From Anaerocolumna cellulosilytica (GTDB lineage: Bacteria > Bacillota > Clostridia > Lachnospirales > Lachnospiraceae): a DNA stretch of 64,000 nucleotides. This document shows positions 36,173-45,383 of this stretch, piece by piece; position 1 is the stretch's first letter, and every line of letters begins with the position of its first letter. Location of the stretch: contig NZ_AP023367.1 in assembly GCF_014218335.1 (NCBI RefSeq), forward strand, positions 5,144,001 to 5,208,000, given 5' to 3'. The notes below the pieces were generated by a model. The model had not been told where the DNA came from and did not search any database. It saw nothing but the letters and a program-made list of their open reading frames with translations. Made by a program: the position numbers and the translations under genes.

Positions 36173-36556
36173 TTATTTTTCACTCTTTTCGAAATACAGA
36201 GTCATTCCATCTTGCGAAATTGTCAGCTTGTTATCTTCAAGAGTACCAGTGATACTTTCACCCTCTGAGGTAATCGTAACTTCGTTATCCTTTTCAGTAA
36301 ACGTACCATCAGCAGACTCTCCTGCAAATGTAACAGTAGCAACTCCACCTTGTTTGAAATCAAATTTAAATTCTTCCATTCCTAGCGCTGCCATCTGATC
36401 TGCTGTAACTTCAATTCCTGATGCTTCTTCTTTTCCACCGGAAAGATTCCAGGTAGTTCCGTCTAATTTGGATGCAGTACCTTTTGAACCACATGCAACT
36501 AAAGCGAAACTTAATACGATTAAAATTGATAGTAAACTTAAAACTCTTTTTTTCAT
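36173..36556 (-). CDS. Small lipoprotein, lipocalin-like
   Basis: 127 residues. The signal peptide ends in the lipobox LVAC, followed by GSKGTASKLDG, so it is lipid-anchored on the outer face of the membrane. The mature part has short alternating strands (TWNLSGG, EFKFDFKQGGVATVTFAG, GTFTEKDNEVTITSEG, KLTISQDGMTLYFEK), the pattern of small lipocalin-like or DUF-type beta-barrel lipoproteins of clostridia. No catalytic residues. AAAGGAG precedes the ATG. Monocistronic with its own terminator; function unknown. Confidence 0.85.
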   Translation of the reverse strand: MKKRVLSLLSILIVLSFALVACGSKGTASKLDGTTWNLSGGKEEASGIEVTADQMAALGMEEFKFDFKQGGVATVTFAGESADGTFTEKDNEVTITSEGESITGTLEDNKLTISQDGMTLYFEKSEK

Positions 36557-36693
36557 TTTCTAACTCTCCTTTGTGTATTATTAACCCTATTTAGCAACGT
36601 TCATTATACCAGATTTATCCACTAATGTAAATAGAACAAATTTACTATTTTTTCGACATTGGGCATTGGTAATTATTATACTAACAAACACAA

Positions 36694-36765
36694 CTACCTC
36701 TCTGTCTGCTCCGTCATAAATCCCCAACGAAATCCAAATTTATCAATAAAACCGCTGCCAACTTA
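36694..36765 (-). pseudogene. Possible remnant of a PhnB-like VOC protein C-terminus
   Basis: The minus strand reads F-I-D-K-F-G-F-R-W-G-F-M-T-E-Q and then two residues and a stop at 36694. That is the pattern at the end of PhnB/VOC-type proteins (DKFG-x-x-W). A neighbouring frame reads S-W-Q-R-F, which fits the residues normally before it, so a frameshift is likely. No more of the gene is visible. Low certainty because the match is short. Confidence 0.35.
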
Positions 36766-36826
36766 GTGTAGCGCCCGCAATTGGTTCAGTTAACTGGAGG
36801 ACGATATACATGGTTAGCAACGGCTT
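36734..36826 (-). terminator. Terminator-like palindrome after the BspA-like gene, with expanded loop
   Basis: On the minus strand AGCCGTTGCTAACC pairs with GTTGGCAGCGG around a loop of about 60 bases, then GTTTTATT. The second arm matches that of the terminator at 39895-39933 in about 18 of 21 positions. Confidence 0.45.
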
Positions 36827-36835
36827 ATATAGTTT

Positions 36836-39754
36836 TTACATTTTTATAGTAAATGTCTTGGAGAATTTACTATACACCTTTTTATTACCTACCATTTTAT
36901 AAGCTCTGACTTTATAATAGTAGGTCTTTCCTTTCGTTAAACCATAATTGATATAATGATAGGAGGTAGTATCCTTCACCCTTTTATAAGGCGAATTTTT
37001 AGAAGAAGTTCTGTATATTTCATAACCAAATGCACCATTAACTTTGCTCCAGGTAAAGTTAATCTTGCCGGCACCCGTCTTAGCCAGTTTAACGTTGGAA
37101 GGAGCAGACGGTATTGGCTTTACATTAACTACAGCAGAAAAGCTGCCGTATACCTTTTTGTTTCCTTTATACCGGTATGCCCTTACTTTATAATAATAAG
37201 GTGTTCCCGTAATAAGACCAGTATTCGTATAAGCTTTTGCTGTGGTCACCTTTACTTTTTTGTAAGTGCCGCTTTTTGAAAGTGCCTGATATACTTCATA
37301 ACCGGAAGCACCACTTACCGCCTTCCAGGAAATCTTAGCCTTATTATGCCCTGAAGACACTGCCTTTACAGTTGTTGGTACAGACAGTTTAACAGTTACC
37401 GTACTTACTGCCTTTTTATCACCAGCCACAGTTGCAGTAATAGTTGCCTTTCCGGTTCCTACTGGTGTTACTTTCCCTTTTACATCCACTGTTGCTACAG
37501 ATTTATCACTGCTTGCCCAGGTCACCGTCTTATCATCAGCAGGATTTGCCGGATTGTAAGCTACGGTTAATGTGCTACTTACCCCTATATTTAAGGTAAG
37601 GCTTTTCTTGCTTATTGCTATGCTTTTTATATCCGTACTGACAGTAACTACACAGGTTGCAGATAAGGAACCACTTGTGGCAGTAATTATAGTTCTTCCC
37701 CGCCCTTTAGCTGTAATGGTCCCTTTAGAATACGTGGCAACCGTTTCATCGGAAGAAGTAATTATAATATCATCGGTTGTTTCGATTGGTTTAATTGCAA
37801 GTGGTACAGCCCTCGATTGTCCTGCTATTAATGATACCGAATTCTGTGCAAATAATAATGATTTGATAGGTGCTAGTATCCTTATCGGTATACTATGTGT
37901 AAAGCTGCCGACAACTGCCGTTACTTTTGTATTTCCCGGTTTAACTGCCGTTATAACGCCATGTTCTATAGAAGCAATGGTGGAATCCTCTATGCTCCAG
38001 GAAATAGTTTTGTCATCCGTTGTATCCATTGGATCATAAGATATCGCAATTTTTTTCTTTTCCCCCTGATTTAACGTCACTTCGTTATAGTCAGAATAAA
38101 TTTCTTTTAATGGATTACGAACCGTAATTTTGCATTCTACGGAACCGGTTGCCGATACAGCAGTTATGGTTGCTGTGCCGGAATTTTTAGCATAAATACG
38201 TCCATTATCCACAATGATCACTGAATTATCTGAACTTGTCCACTTTATGGCTCGGTTTGTAGTCTCTGCCGGTGTAAAATTTACAGAGAGTCTTGCTGAA
38301 TCACCTTTTATCATATCCTGCCGGCTGCTTGGGAATTGAATGGAGGTTGGATTAACAACCGCACCACCTACAATAATCTTGCAGGTCTCTAAATAATTTC
38401 CCATAGCGGCGGTAATAACCGCTTCCCCGGCTGCTAACCCCCTTATAATACCGTCGGCATCAACTGATACAACCTGTGGATCAGAACTGCTCCAGACAAC
38501 TTTACTATTTATCTCCGAACTATTAGCAGGATAATAGATGGGTTCCAGACGTAATGAATCATGTATGTTTATGTTCTTAACCACTTCCGGAAAGAACATC
38601 TCTTTCAACGGAATCTTGATAATCTGATAATATTCCGGATGGTTTTTCCTAAAATGAGTTTCTGCAAATGAATTCTTATATACCAGCACACCCGTGTAAG
38701 GAAAATCACCTTTTCCTATGCTTATTACAGATTCAGGTATTCTAAGAGGTCTTAAGCTTTCGCAGTTTGAAAAGGTAAAATCGCCTATGCTGGTTACACT
38801 TTCTGGTATGTTTACATTTATTAAACTGTTACAGCCGTAAAATGCAAAGTCGCCTATACTGGTAACCTTATTCTGAATTCTTATTTTAGTTAGATTACTG
38901 CATAGCAAGAAGGTTCTATTCTCTATTTTGGTTACTTTATAGGGTATTTTAATGCTGGTTAAACTAGCGCAATTATAAAATGCATACTCTCCAATGGATG
39001 TAATCTCATCAGACAAATGAACATTCTTTAAGCGACTGCAATTGTAAAAAGCTTTGCTGCCGATACTAGTAATGCTTTCAGGCAAGGAAACCCATGTTAA
39101 TTTGATACAGTCCTGAAACAAGCCATTTTCGATGGTAGTAATTCCTTCCGGTATGTTTACATATGTCAGACTGCTGCACCCTGAGAATGCTCCACTGCCT
39201 ATTTTTTTAAGACTGTTTGGCAGGTTTATCCCTGTAAGCTTACTGCAATCAGTGAAGGCATAGTTACCAATGTAGGACACCTTATCGGGTAAATATATAC
39301 TTACCAAGTTGCTGCAGCCCGAAAACGTACTGTTTTCTATGGCTGTAACCCCGTCGGGTATATTGATACTAACTAAACTACTACAGTCTCTAAAAGCATC
39401 TGCACCAATAAATACTATCTTATCCGGAAGCTTTATACTAGTTAGCCCTTGCGCTTCTACAAAGGCATCTCCACCAATACGAGTCACGTTATAAGTCATT
39501 TTTTGATTAGTTACTGTAGAGGGGATAACTACATCCCCAGTTAATTTCTGATTCACTCCGTCCCAGTATATTACCTCTGCTGTTCCGTTCCCTGTTTCTG
39601 TTGGCTCGCGCAGGACTTTATAGCTTATTGTTTGATTATCATAGGTATAAGTAAAAATACTGCCGACATAAGCGTCTGCTGATGCACTCTTTATTATTGC
39701 TAACAGACCTGCCAATAGAAATATTCCAAAAATTCGTTTCCCTTTTATGCTCAC
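36836..39754 (-). CDS. BspA-like leucine-rich-repeat surface protein with Ig-like and FN3 domains
   Basis: 972 residues. A signal peptide (residues about 8-28) is followed by LRR_5 (BspA-type) repeats from about 90 to 370, each like TSIGDFAFYGCNSLINVNIPES. Next come about five Big_2 bacterial Ig domains (400-780; motifs WSSSD, ITATxG) and two fibronectin type III domains (about 785-970) with KVRAY and YYYKVRAY. No LPxTG or S-layer domain is seen. The protein is secreted and probably binds other proteins or glycans. GTG start with AAAGGAG nine bases before. Confidence 0.92.
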   Translation of the reverse strand: MSIKGKRIFGIFLLAGLLAIIKSASADAYVGSIFTYTYDNQTISYKVLREPTETGNGTAEVIYWDGVNQKLTGDVVIPSTVTNQKMTYNVTRIGGDAFVEAQGLTSIKLPDKIVFIGADAFRDCSSLVSINIPDGVTAIENSTFSGCSNLVSIYLPDKVSYIGNYAFTDCSKLTGINLPNSLKKIGSGAFSGCSSLTYVNIPEGITTIENGLFQDCIKLTWVSLPESITSIGSKAFYNCSRLKNVHLSDEITSIGEYAFYNCASLTSIKIPYKVTKIENRTFLLCSNLTKIRIQNKVTSIGDFAFYGCNSLINVNIPESVTSIGDFTFSNCESLRPLRIPESVISIGKGDFPYTGVLVYKNSFAETHFRKNHPEYYQIIKIPLKEMFFPEVVKNINIHDSLRLEPIYYPANSSEINSKVVWSSSDPQVVSVDADGIIRGLAAGEAVITAAMGNYLETCKIIVGGAVVNPTSIQFPSSRQDMIKGDSARLSVNFTPAETTNRAIKWTSSDNSVIIVDNGRIYAKNSGTATITAVSATGSVECKITVRNPLKEIYSDYNEVTLNQGEKKKIAISYDPMDTTDDKTISWSIEDSTIASIEHGVITAVKPGNTKVTAVVGSFTHSIPIRILAPIKSLLFAQNSVSLIAGQSRAVPLAIKPIETTDDIIITSSDETVATYSKGTITAKGRGRTIITATSGSLSATCVVTVSTDIKSIAISKKSLTLNIGVSSTLTVAYNPANPADDKTVTWASSDKSVATVDVKGKVTPVGTGKATITATVAGDKKAVSTVTVKLSVPTTVKAVSSGHNKAKISWKAVSGASGYEVYQALSKSGTYKKVKVTTAKAYTNTGLITGTPYYYKVRAYRYKGNKKVYGSFSAVVNVKPIPSAPSNVKLAKTGAGKINFTWSKVNGAFGYEIYRTSSKNSPYKRVKDTTSYHYINYGLTKGKTYYYKVRAYKMVGNKKVYSKFSKTFTIKM

Positions 39755-39894
39755 AAGTCATTTCTCCTTTATCTCCTCCAATATCAACTTTTCATTCTGT
39801 CTACATTAAGTTGTATCGTTATAAGGTTTACATAATTTGTTTACATAAAATATTGTATCATGTGTAAGAATAATTTCAATCTGTAATAAATGTC

Positions 39895-39934
39895 AAAAAA
39901 AAGCCACTGCACAACTTAGGTCATACAATGGCTA
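39895..39934 (-). terminator. Terminator after the DUF4163/DUF3298 gene
   Basis: On the minus strand AGCCATTGTATGAC pairs with GTTGTGCAGTGGCT (14 bp with G-T pairs), followed by seven T's. Begins about 40 bases after the stop. Confidence 0.8.
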
Positions 39935-39974
39935 TATTTCAAACTAGAATAAATTAAAGTTGAACTCCTAGAAT

Positions 39975-40694
39975 TTATTTAAACTTACTCTTTATTGAGA
40001 AAATGTCCCATCTGTTCATTCCTAGTTCATAACTTTCAAAACAGATATATACTTTATTTTTACTTAAATAAAATTTATAGTCTTTTAGTTTATACGATTT
40101 AATAATATCATAAGCCTTCTGGTCCAAAACACCGTCAGTCGTAAGATACTTTTTACCACTAGCTACTATTTTATTTTTAATGGATTTCGCATCACCCGAA
40201 ACTACGTCTTTTAATCCTAATTTATTACCAGTTTTTATATCATAAGTGAATCCGTAGTCACTCTGTTCATAAATGCCACCAGCGTACCAGGAGTTCTTCA
40301 TATGTAAGCTGATTATGGAATTGTTATTATAAGTTACCTTACAAGTGGTCTTATAATAATATGTATCATCTATATTTTTAAAAGCATTATTATCTATGGA
40401 TATATCTGTGTAATCCTTTAGACTCTGCGCAGTCTCCGACTGCATATATGCTTCACTTTCCGCTTTTAATGTATCGTTTATTTTCTTTATTTCACTTGAT
40501 GAACCTTTAATTTCCGGGTATTGAAAAGATACTACCCCTCTAACTATTCCTTCTTTATCTTTATACGTTACTTTATCTTTTTTCATAGTATATTCTACTT
40601 TTGTCTCTGATGCTAAAACTTTCGGATTTGCTACTATAGTTATTGTGAACAATACTATAATACAGGTAATAAGTTTAAATCTATTTTTATTCAT
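39975..40694 (-). CDS. Exported DUF4163/DUF3298 protein (PdaC/RsiV-like)
   Basis: 239 residues. The signal peptide (about residues 8-28) ends VLAS, so the protein is probably secreted. The body matches the DUF4163-DUF3298 pair: a first part with FQYPEIKGSSSEIKKINDTLK, and a C-terminal part with WYAGGIYEQSDYGFTYDIKTGNKLGLKDVV, followed by KFYLSKNKVYICFESYELG. These domains occur in the RsiV lysozyme-sensing anti-sigma factor and in deacetylases. No membrane anchor or catalytic domain is left here, so it could be a stand-alone lysozyme-binding module. AAAGGG precedes the ATG. Confidence 0.85.
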   Translation of the reverse strand: MNKNRFKLITCIIVLFTITIVANPKVLASETKVEYTMKKDKVTYKDKEGIVRGVVSFQYPEIKGSSSEIKKINDTLKAESEAYMQSETAQSLKDYTDISIDNNAFKNIDDTYYYKTTCKVTYNNNSIISLHMKNSWYAGGIYEQSDYGFTYDIKTGNKLGLKDVVSGDAKSIKNKIVASGKKYLTTDGVLDQKAYDIIKSYKLKDYKFYLSKNKVYICFESYELGMNRWDIFSIKSKFK

Positions 40695-40772
40695 AATAAA
40701 ACCCTTTCCTTTTATATATTTGGTTTAATATTTTAAAAATTTTAATAAACTATCCTAATCAATTTTCTAAGC

Positions 40773-40807
40773 AAAAACCGCTATACAACCTAAGTCATAT
40801 AACGGCT
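40773..40807 (-). terminator. Terminator of rpsF-ssb-rpsR
   Basis: On the minus strand CCGTTATATGAC pairs with GTTGTATAGCGG (12 bp with G-T pairs), followed by TTTTTGC. It lies about 135 bases after the rpsR stop. Confidence 0.8.
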
Positions 40808-40941
40808 TTATCATCTCTTATTCAAAATGTGTACAAATCGTATACTACGACCTCTTACATTCTCTAAACCTTTATTTTACTGGTCTTAATTCTAATGTGT
40901 TAGGTGTTCACTGATATGCTAAGGCATATCACTCCAAAACA

Positions 40942-41226
40942 TTAATCTAAAGTGTAAGGCATTAAAGCGATGTGTCTTGCTCTCTTAACAGCTACTGTAA
41001 GAGCTCTCTGATGTTTTGCACAGTTTCCTGTGATTCTTCTAGGAAGAATTTTACCTCTTTCAGATACATATCTCTTTAATTTGTTCACGTCTTTATAATC
41101 AATTTCAGTATGGTTTTTGTCTGCGCAAAATACACAAACTTTCTTTCTTCTACGAGTGGTTCTTCTCTTCATTGGAGAATCGCCTTTATCACTTCTATCG
41201 TTTCTGTCATTTTTATTAAATGCCAT
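40942..41226 (-). CDS. rpsR: 30S ribosomal protein S18
   Basis: 94 residues. The core is [63 protein letters not shown], standard for S18, including the Cys residues seen in the C+ form that can bind zinc. A basic N-terminal extension ([18 protein letters not shown]) is common in clostridia. AAGGAGG precedes the ATG. Last gene of rpsF-ssb-rpsR. Confidence 0.98.
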   Translation of the reverse strand: MAFNKNDRNDRSDKGDSPMKRRTTRRRKKVCVFCADKNHTEIDYKDVNKLKRYVSERGKILPRRITGNCAKHQRALTVAVKRARHIALMPYTLD

Positions 41227-41281
41227 AACTGACCTCCTTATCCGATAAATATATTTTTATTTCATATATTATTCTTAATGC

Positions 41282-41719
41282 TTAATTGAATGGAAGTTCT
41301 TCATCTAAACCGTCCGGTATATTCATAAAACCGTCACCAGCAGCCTGGCTTGGAGCCGGCCTTGATGTCTGTTGGTAGCCTGAATCACCGCCGCTTGCTG
41401 CTTTACTTTCAGCAAATTCCTGTTCTTCCACTACTACATCGGTTGTATATACTTTAACTCCATCCTTGTTGGTATAGCTACCAGTCTGGATACGTCCGGT
41501 AACAGCAATTTTAGTCCCTTGTTTTAAGTATTTTTCCGCAAATTCAGCAGCCTTACCAAATGATACACAGTTGATAAAATCTGCATCCGGTTCTCCGGGT
41601 CTTTTAAATCTGCGGTCAACTGCCAATGAGTATCTAGCAATTGCCATAGAATTCTCACCTTGAGAATATCTGACTTCCGGGTCTCTTGTTAAGCGACCCA
41701 TTAAAATGACTTTGTTCAT
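41282..41719 (-). CDS. ssb: Single-stranded DNA-binding protein
   Basis: 145 residues. OB-fold domain (residues 1-105) beginning MNKVILMGRLTRDPEVRYSQ and including DADFINCVSFGKAAEFAEKYLKQG, then a Gly/Gln/Pro linker and the acidic tip DGLDEELPFN, which contacts replication and repair partners. It binds ssDNA as a tetramer. AAGGAGG precedes the ATG. It lies between rpsF and rpsR as in most Firmicutes. Confidence 0.97.
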   Translation of the reverse strand: MNKVILMGRLTRDPEVRYSQGENSMAIARYSLAVDRRFKRPGEPDADFINCVSFGKAAEFAEKYLKQGTKIAVTGRIQTGSYTNKDGVKVYTTDVVVEEQEFAESKAASGGDSGYQQTSRPAPSQAAGDGFMNIPDGLDEELPFN

Positions 41720-41739
41720 ACTAAAGAAAACCTCCTTTA

Positions 41740-42027
41740 TTATGCGTCCCGTCTAATGCATAAGAATCTGATTACATTTTCCATTATGCGAATACGATCT
41801 TCAACTTCGCCTGGGCATGTTGAATCAGCATCGAATCGGATGAAATAATAGAAACCTTCTTTCATTTTCTGAACTTCGTAAGCTAATCTCTTCTTACCCC
41901 ATTCATCAACATTAGTAACTGTACCGCCGAATCTTGCAATAAGCTCTTTTACAGCTTCTACAGTTGTTGTTCTGGCTTCATCCTCGATTTTTGCATTTAC
42001 AACTAAGGCTAATTCATATTGATTCAT
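41740..42027 (-). CDS. rpsF: 30S ribosomal protein S6
   Basis: About 95 residues, starting MNQYELALVVNAKIEDE, with the S6 ferredoxin-like fold and GTVTNVDEWGKKRLAYEVQKMKEGFYYFIRFDAD. It pairs with S18 in the ribosome. ATG at 42039 is in frame, but AGGAGG serves the ATG at 42027. First gene of rpsF-ssb-rpsR; promoter at 42151-42179. Confidence 0.97.
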   Translation of the reverse strand: MNQYELALVVNAKIEDEARTTTVEAVKELIARFGGTVTNVDEWGKKRLAYEVQKMKEGFYYFIRFDADSTCPGEVEDRIRIMENVIRFLCIRRDA

Positions 42028-42150
42028 AGTTGTCTGCACCTCCTTTTGGTCTCTGGCCCTTTATCCCAGCTGCCGAGTGGCTTGCCGATAAACCATTCCG
42101 TTTATGTGTAAAGAGCAAGGAAATTTTTGTATAACATATCACAAGTAAGT

Positions 42151-42179
42151 ATTATAACATATAATTTTCAGCTTGGCAA
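42151..42179 (-). promoter_or_regulatory. Promoter of rpsF-ssb-rpsR
   Basis: On the minus strand TTGCCA (42174-42179), 17-base spacer, TATAAT (42151-42156). The leader is about 115 bases. Confidence 0.8.
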
Positions 42180-42215
42180 CCTTCATTTTCTCATTTTTCT
42201 AGAGTGCAGTGCCGT

Positions 42216-45200
42216 TTATCTTCCAAGACTTCTGATATTTTCTACCGGATAAAGTTTTGTAATTCTACCTGCCGGTACAAACTGAATAAATACAGTTATT
42301 ATTAAGTACAACAGACATATCACTCCATGGAGAAGCCAGGGATACTTCCATAAGCTCTCAGCTTTTATGGTATAAAGCAGTCCTTTAAAGTCCATGGAAG
42401 ACAAATCGACCTTCCATATTGTCATAATGAATAGAATCAAAAACAGTAACAGGTTTGAGACAATAATTGCAATGATTCCCTGCAAAAAACCCTCTGTAAG
42501 ATACTGCTTCACAAACTGGCTTCGTGTAATACCCATGGACTGCAAGATACCTATCCGGTTCTTTTCCTGTTCTATTTTTGATACAAGGGTATTATAAAGC
42601 ACTATAAACCCAATCGCCGCCGAGGTAAATCCCAGCAAAGCAATTACCAAAGCATTATTAAACGCTTCCTTCCACAATTGCTCATTGCTCTCCCTGTAGT
42701 TATAAAGAGTAAACCCGCGATTGTTTGCATACGATAGAAGAGTCGCATCTAAGACCTCTGGATTCTCGACCTTTCCTGTTTCAATCTTCCATAAAGTCCT
42801 GCCATAGCTGTTAGGATATAGAGCTGCTACCATTTCCTTCATCTGCTCAATAGATAAACGGAATAAGCCAAGTCTTGATTTTGCATACAGAGTTTCCATC
42901 CCTGTAACAGACCCTATCACAGTATAACTATTCACATTACCGGAAAATGGCCAGATGCCTTCTTCCATAAAATAATATAGTATTCCCCCAACCGTTACCT
43001 TTTTACTGGTCTGACTGACAACTATAGTCTCTCCCACTACTTTTTCTTCATCAGCGGATAGATATAAGATATCCCCCGGTTTTAAGGTATCCTGAAATTG
43101 GTAAGTGTCCTTGTAACGCTTGTCAAAAGAAGTCCGCAGGCCTGCTCCTTTTTCAAGTACCAGCTGCATCCGCTGCTCCAAAGTCACTGCCGTTGTAATC
43201 TCACTGTAAGACAGCTTTCTTTTTTGAATGGTACTGTCTTTTTTTATTAAAGGCATCAATACAATGACTTCATCGCCTTTTTCAAAGCTTTCCTGATTAA
43301 CTTCTCCCTCTTGTACCGAATTAATTATGTGTTTATACAGTTCACTATCATTGTTAACCGCATAATATTCAGAATAAATTGCATTACTAATATATTCCTC
43401 TTCCTCTTTTAATTCCGGGTCTGCACTGCTAAAATACTCTCCCTGCAAAGAGTTAGGAAGCACATTTTTAAATATATTAAGCAGCTCATTCTCTTTCATA
43501 CCTTCATGCCATACATACAGCTTTCTGCCATACTTAAATACATCTGTATTTACTACACCGTCAATCTCTTTTAGTTCTTCATTAATCTCTTTGATATACT
43601 TTTGGGATTCACCATAAATAGCCTCCATAGTATAAGACGGTCTGTTAACGGACTCTACCGTTGTATTATAAGTAGAGAATGAATAAGATGCCAGAAAAAC
43701 AGAAATAAGCATTATACTGATAATAAAAGTAGCAACTCCAAACGAAAGCATATTCTTTCCCATATTCATTCTAAAATACTGAAAGCTTATATACCGAAAA
43801 CTCTGGTAATGCACTTTAGGACTGCCTTTTCCCTTATGCTTTATCTTCTTATGTTTAGGCGGCTTAGACATAGTGCCTACCAAGGGAACCTTAACTGCCG
43901 CTATTGTAGGAATCATCATTCCAATAAACAATGCCGCTGTACCGGCTGCCATGCCAAATAGGAGCAGAGGATAGTTTATATAAAAGTGTATTGCATTTCC
44001 TCCAAACCGATTCATAGCTGTAATGGCTGTTCCCGTAATAATAAAGCCTGCTGTTACTCCAAATAATATGCCGGCCCTTAGCAGATATAATCCTTCAAAA
44101 AGTATCATAATCAGTATTTGCTGCTTTGTAGCACCAATGGATTTAAGTAATACTATTTTACGAATTCTCCTCTTCACCTGTGTCAGGAATATTTGAAACA
44201 CCGCACAAATGGTTGTTACAAATATAATACCTAGTATGGTAAGGGTAAGGGCATATTCCGTTGAGCCGCTGTTAGGCGGAAAGCTGAATGTATTTCTTCT
44301 ATAATTAGAGGTAGCAGGCTTTTCTCCCTCTGTAACACCGGCTGTTTCCTCCTCTTGGCTCTCATAAAACGCTAGTAATTGATTTATTTCATCCATAGAA
44401 AGTTTATTTCCATAGGTCAGAAAGATAGAGGCTGCGTTTTTTGTTATATTAACTTCTTTTTTAGGCATATCCGGATATGCAGCTACTAACTTCTCATAAA
44501 TAGTACCTTCAAGAGATTCGGATTGTAGAAATATATTATAAGGCATCTTAAATTCTGAGAGCTTGGCAATACCATTATTATAAAAGGCCTTAAGAAGCTG
44601 CTCTCCTGCTTCCTTGCTCACAAACGCATTTGGTGCAGGCTGCTCTCCTAAGTCCCATTTGTCCGTATAGGTATTTAGTATTCCACTTATCGTAAATTCC
44701 TTTTGCAGTATCACTTCCTGATATTGAAGCATGCCCTTGGTTCTTATGGTCTCCGGGTCAGAGACTTCACCCATAGGATAATAGTAGTAATAATCATTGG
44801 ACACTACTACCATAATATCGCCCACTTTTATGGAGGGAGTATCATGATATCTATTACCGGAACTGGCTCTTCCCTGCTCTGCATATTCCTGGCTTAATGC
44901 TACCATTTGCTCTGTCAAATCCTCATCTACTGTTACATTTACAATGGATACACTTATTTTTTGGCCTACCTCAAGCTCTAAGCCTGAGTGACTTAATTGG
45001 TTTAACTCTACTGCAATTTCATTCTCATTTTCCGGAAAATGTCCTTTATATAAGGTAAAGCGTCCCATATCCTGCAACTTCTCATCATAAGTCCCAAGCA
45101 CACCGACCTTATCCGAGGTTCCAAGAATGATACTTGAACTTACTGTATCTACCTCCGGCTCTTGACTTAATTTTTCAAGGATTTCTTCTGTTCCCCCTAA

Positions 45201-45383
45201 ATATGCGGCATGCCATGCACCATATAGGGTTTTTCGCTGTTCTGACTTTGTCTTATCTGTACTTCCCTGAAATAAAATAGCAGCCGTAACAAATGCAAAG
45301 GTTAAGGTTATTACGACCTTTAGTAATAAAGTATCTTTTTTCCTACCTTTCATTCCACTTCTGGCTATTTCTCTTAAATTCAT
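42216..45383 (-). CDS. ABC transporter permease, duplicated FtsX/MacB type
   Basis: 1055 residues. An N-terminal membrane segment (about 23-42), a large extracytoplasmic domain (to about 380), three membrane segments (385-510) of the FtsX type with RIRKIVLLKSIGATKQQILIMI, a further segment near 545, a second extracytoplasmic domain (570-925) and three C-terminal segments with NRIGILQSMGITRSQFV. So two MacB-like modules are fused. Substrate unknown; members export peptides, lipids or drive wall hydrolases. The start overlaps the ATPase stop by four bases. Confidence 0.9.
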   Translation of the reverse strand: MNLREIARSGMKGRKKDTLLLKVVITLTFAFVTAAILFQGSTDKTKSEQRKTLYGAWHAAYLGGTEEILEKLSQEPEVDTVSSSIILGTSDKVGVLGTYDEKLQDMGRFTLYKGHFPENENEIAVELNQLSHSGLELEVGQKISVSIVNVTVDEDLTEQMVALSQEYAEQGRASSGNRYHDTPSIKVGDIMVVVSNDYYYYYPMGEVSDPETIRTKGMLQYQEVILQKEFTISGILNTYTDKWDLGEQPAPNAFVSKEAGEQLLKAFYNNGIAKLSEFKMPYNIFLQSESLEGTIYEKLVAAYPDMPKKEVNITKNAASIFLTYGNKLSMDEINQLLAFYESQEEETAGVTEGEKPATSNYRRNTFSFPPNSGSTEYALTLTILGIIFVTTICAVFQIFLTQVKRRIRKIVLLKSIGATKQQILIMILFEGLYLLRAGILFGVTAGFIITGTAITAMNRFGGNAIHFYINYPLLLFGMAAGTAALFIGMMIPTIAAVKVPLVGTMSKPPKHKKIKHKGKGSPKVHYQSFRYISFQYFRMNMGKNMLSFGVATFIISIMLISVFLASYSFSTYNTTVESVNRPSYTMEAIYGESQKYIKEINEELKEIDGVVNTDVFKYGRKLYVWHEGMKENELLNIFKNVLPNSLQGEYFSSADPELKEEEEYISNAIYSEYYAVNNDSELYKHIINSVQEGEVNQESFEKGDEVIVLMPLIKKDSTIQKRKLSYSEITTAVTLEQRMQLVLEKGAGLRTSFDKRYKDTYQFQDTLKPGDILYLSADEEKVVGETIVVSQTSKKVTVGGILYYFMEEGIWPFSGNVNSYTVIGSVTGMETLYAKSRLGLFRLSIEQMKEMVAALYPNSYGRTLWKIETGKVENPEVLDATLLSYANNRGFTLYNYRESNEQLWKEAFNNALVIALLGFTSAAIGFIVLYNTLVSKIEQEKNRIGILQSMGITRSQFVKQYLTEGFLQGIIAIIVSNLLLFLILFIMTIWKVDLSSMDFKGLLYTIKAESLWKYPWLLHGVICLLYLIITVFIQFVPAGRITKLYPVENIRSLGR

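Noticed and set aside
36001-36183. 60-residue minus-strand frame
   Set aside because: Its first half runs through the perfect terminator stem at 36126-36156; only the last 24 codons have a ribosome binding site.
42028-42150. S6:S18 autoregulatory leader upstream of rpsF
   Set aside because: A stem (TTTATC/GATAAA) is present, but the RNA strand shows CGG and not the unpaired CCG expected of that motif, so I do not call it.
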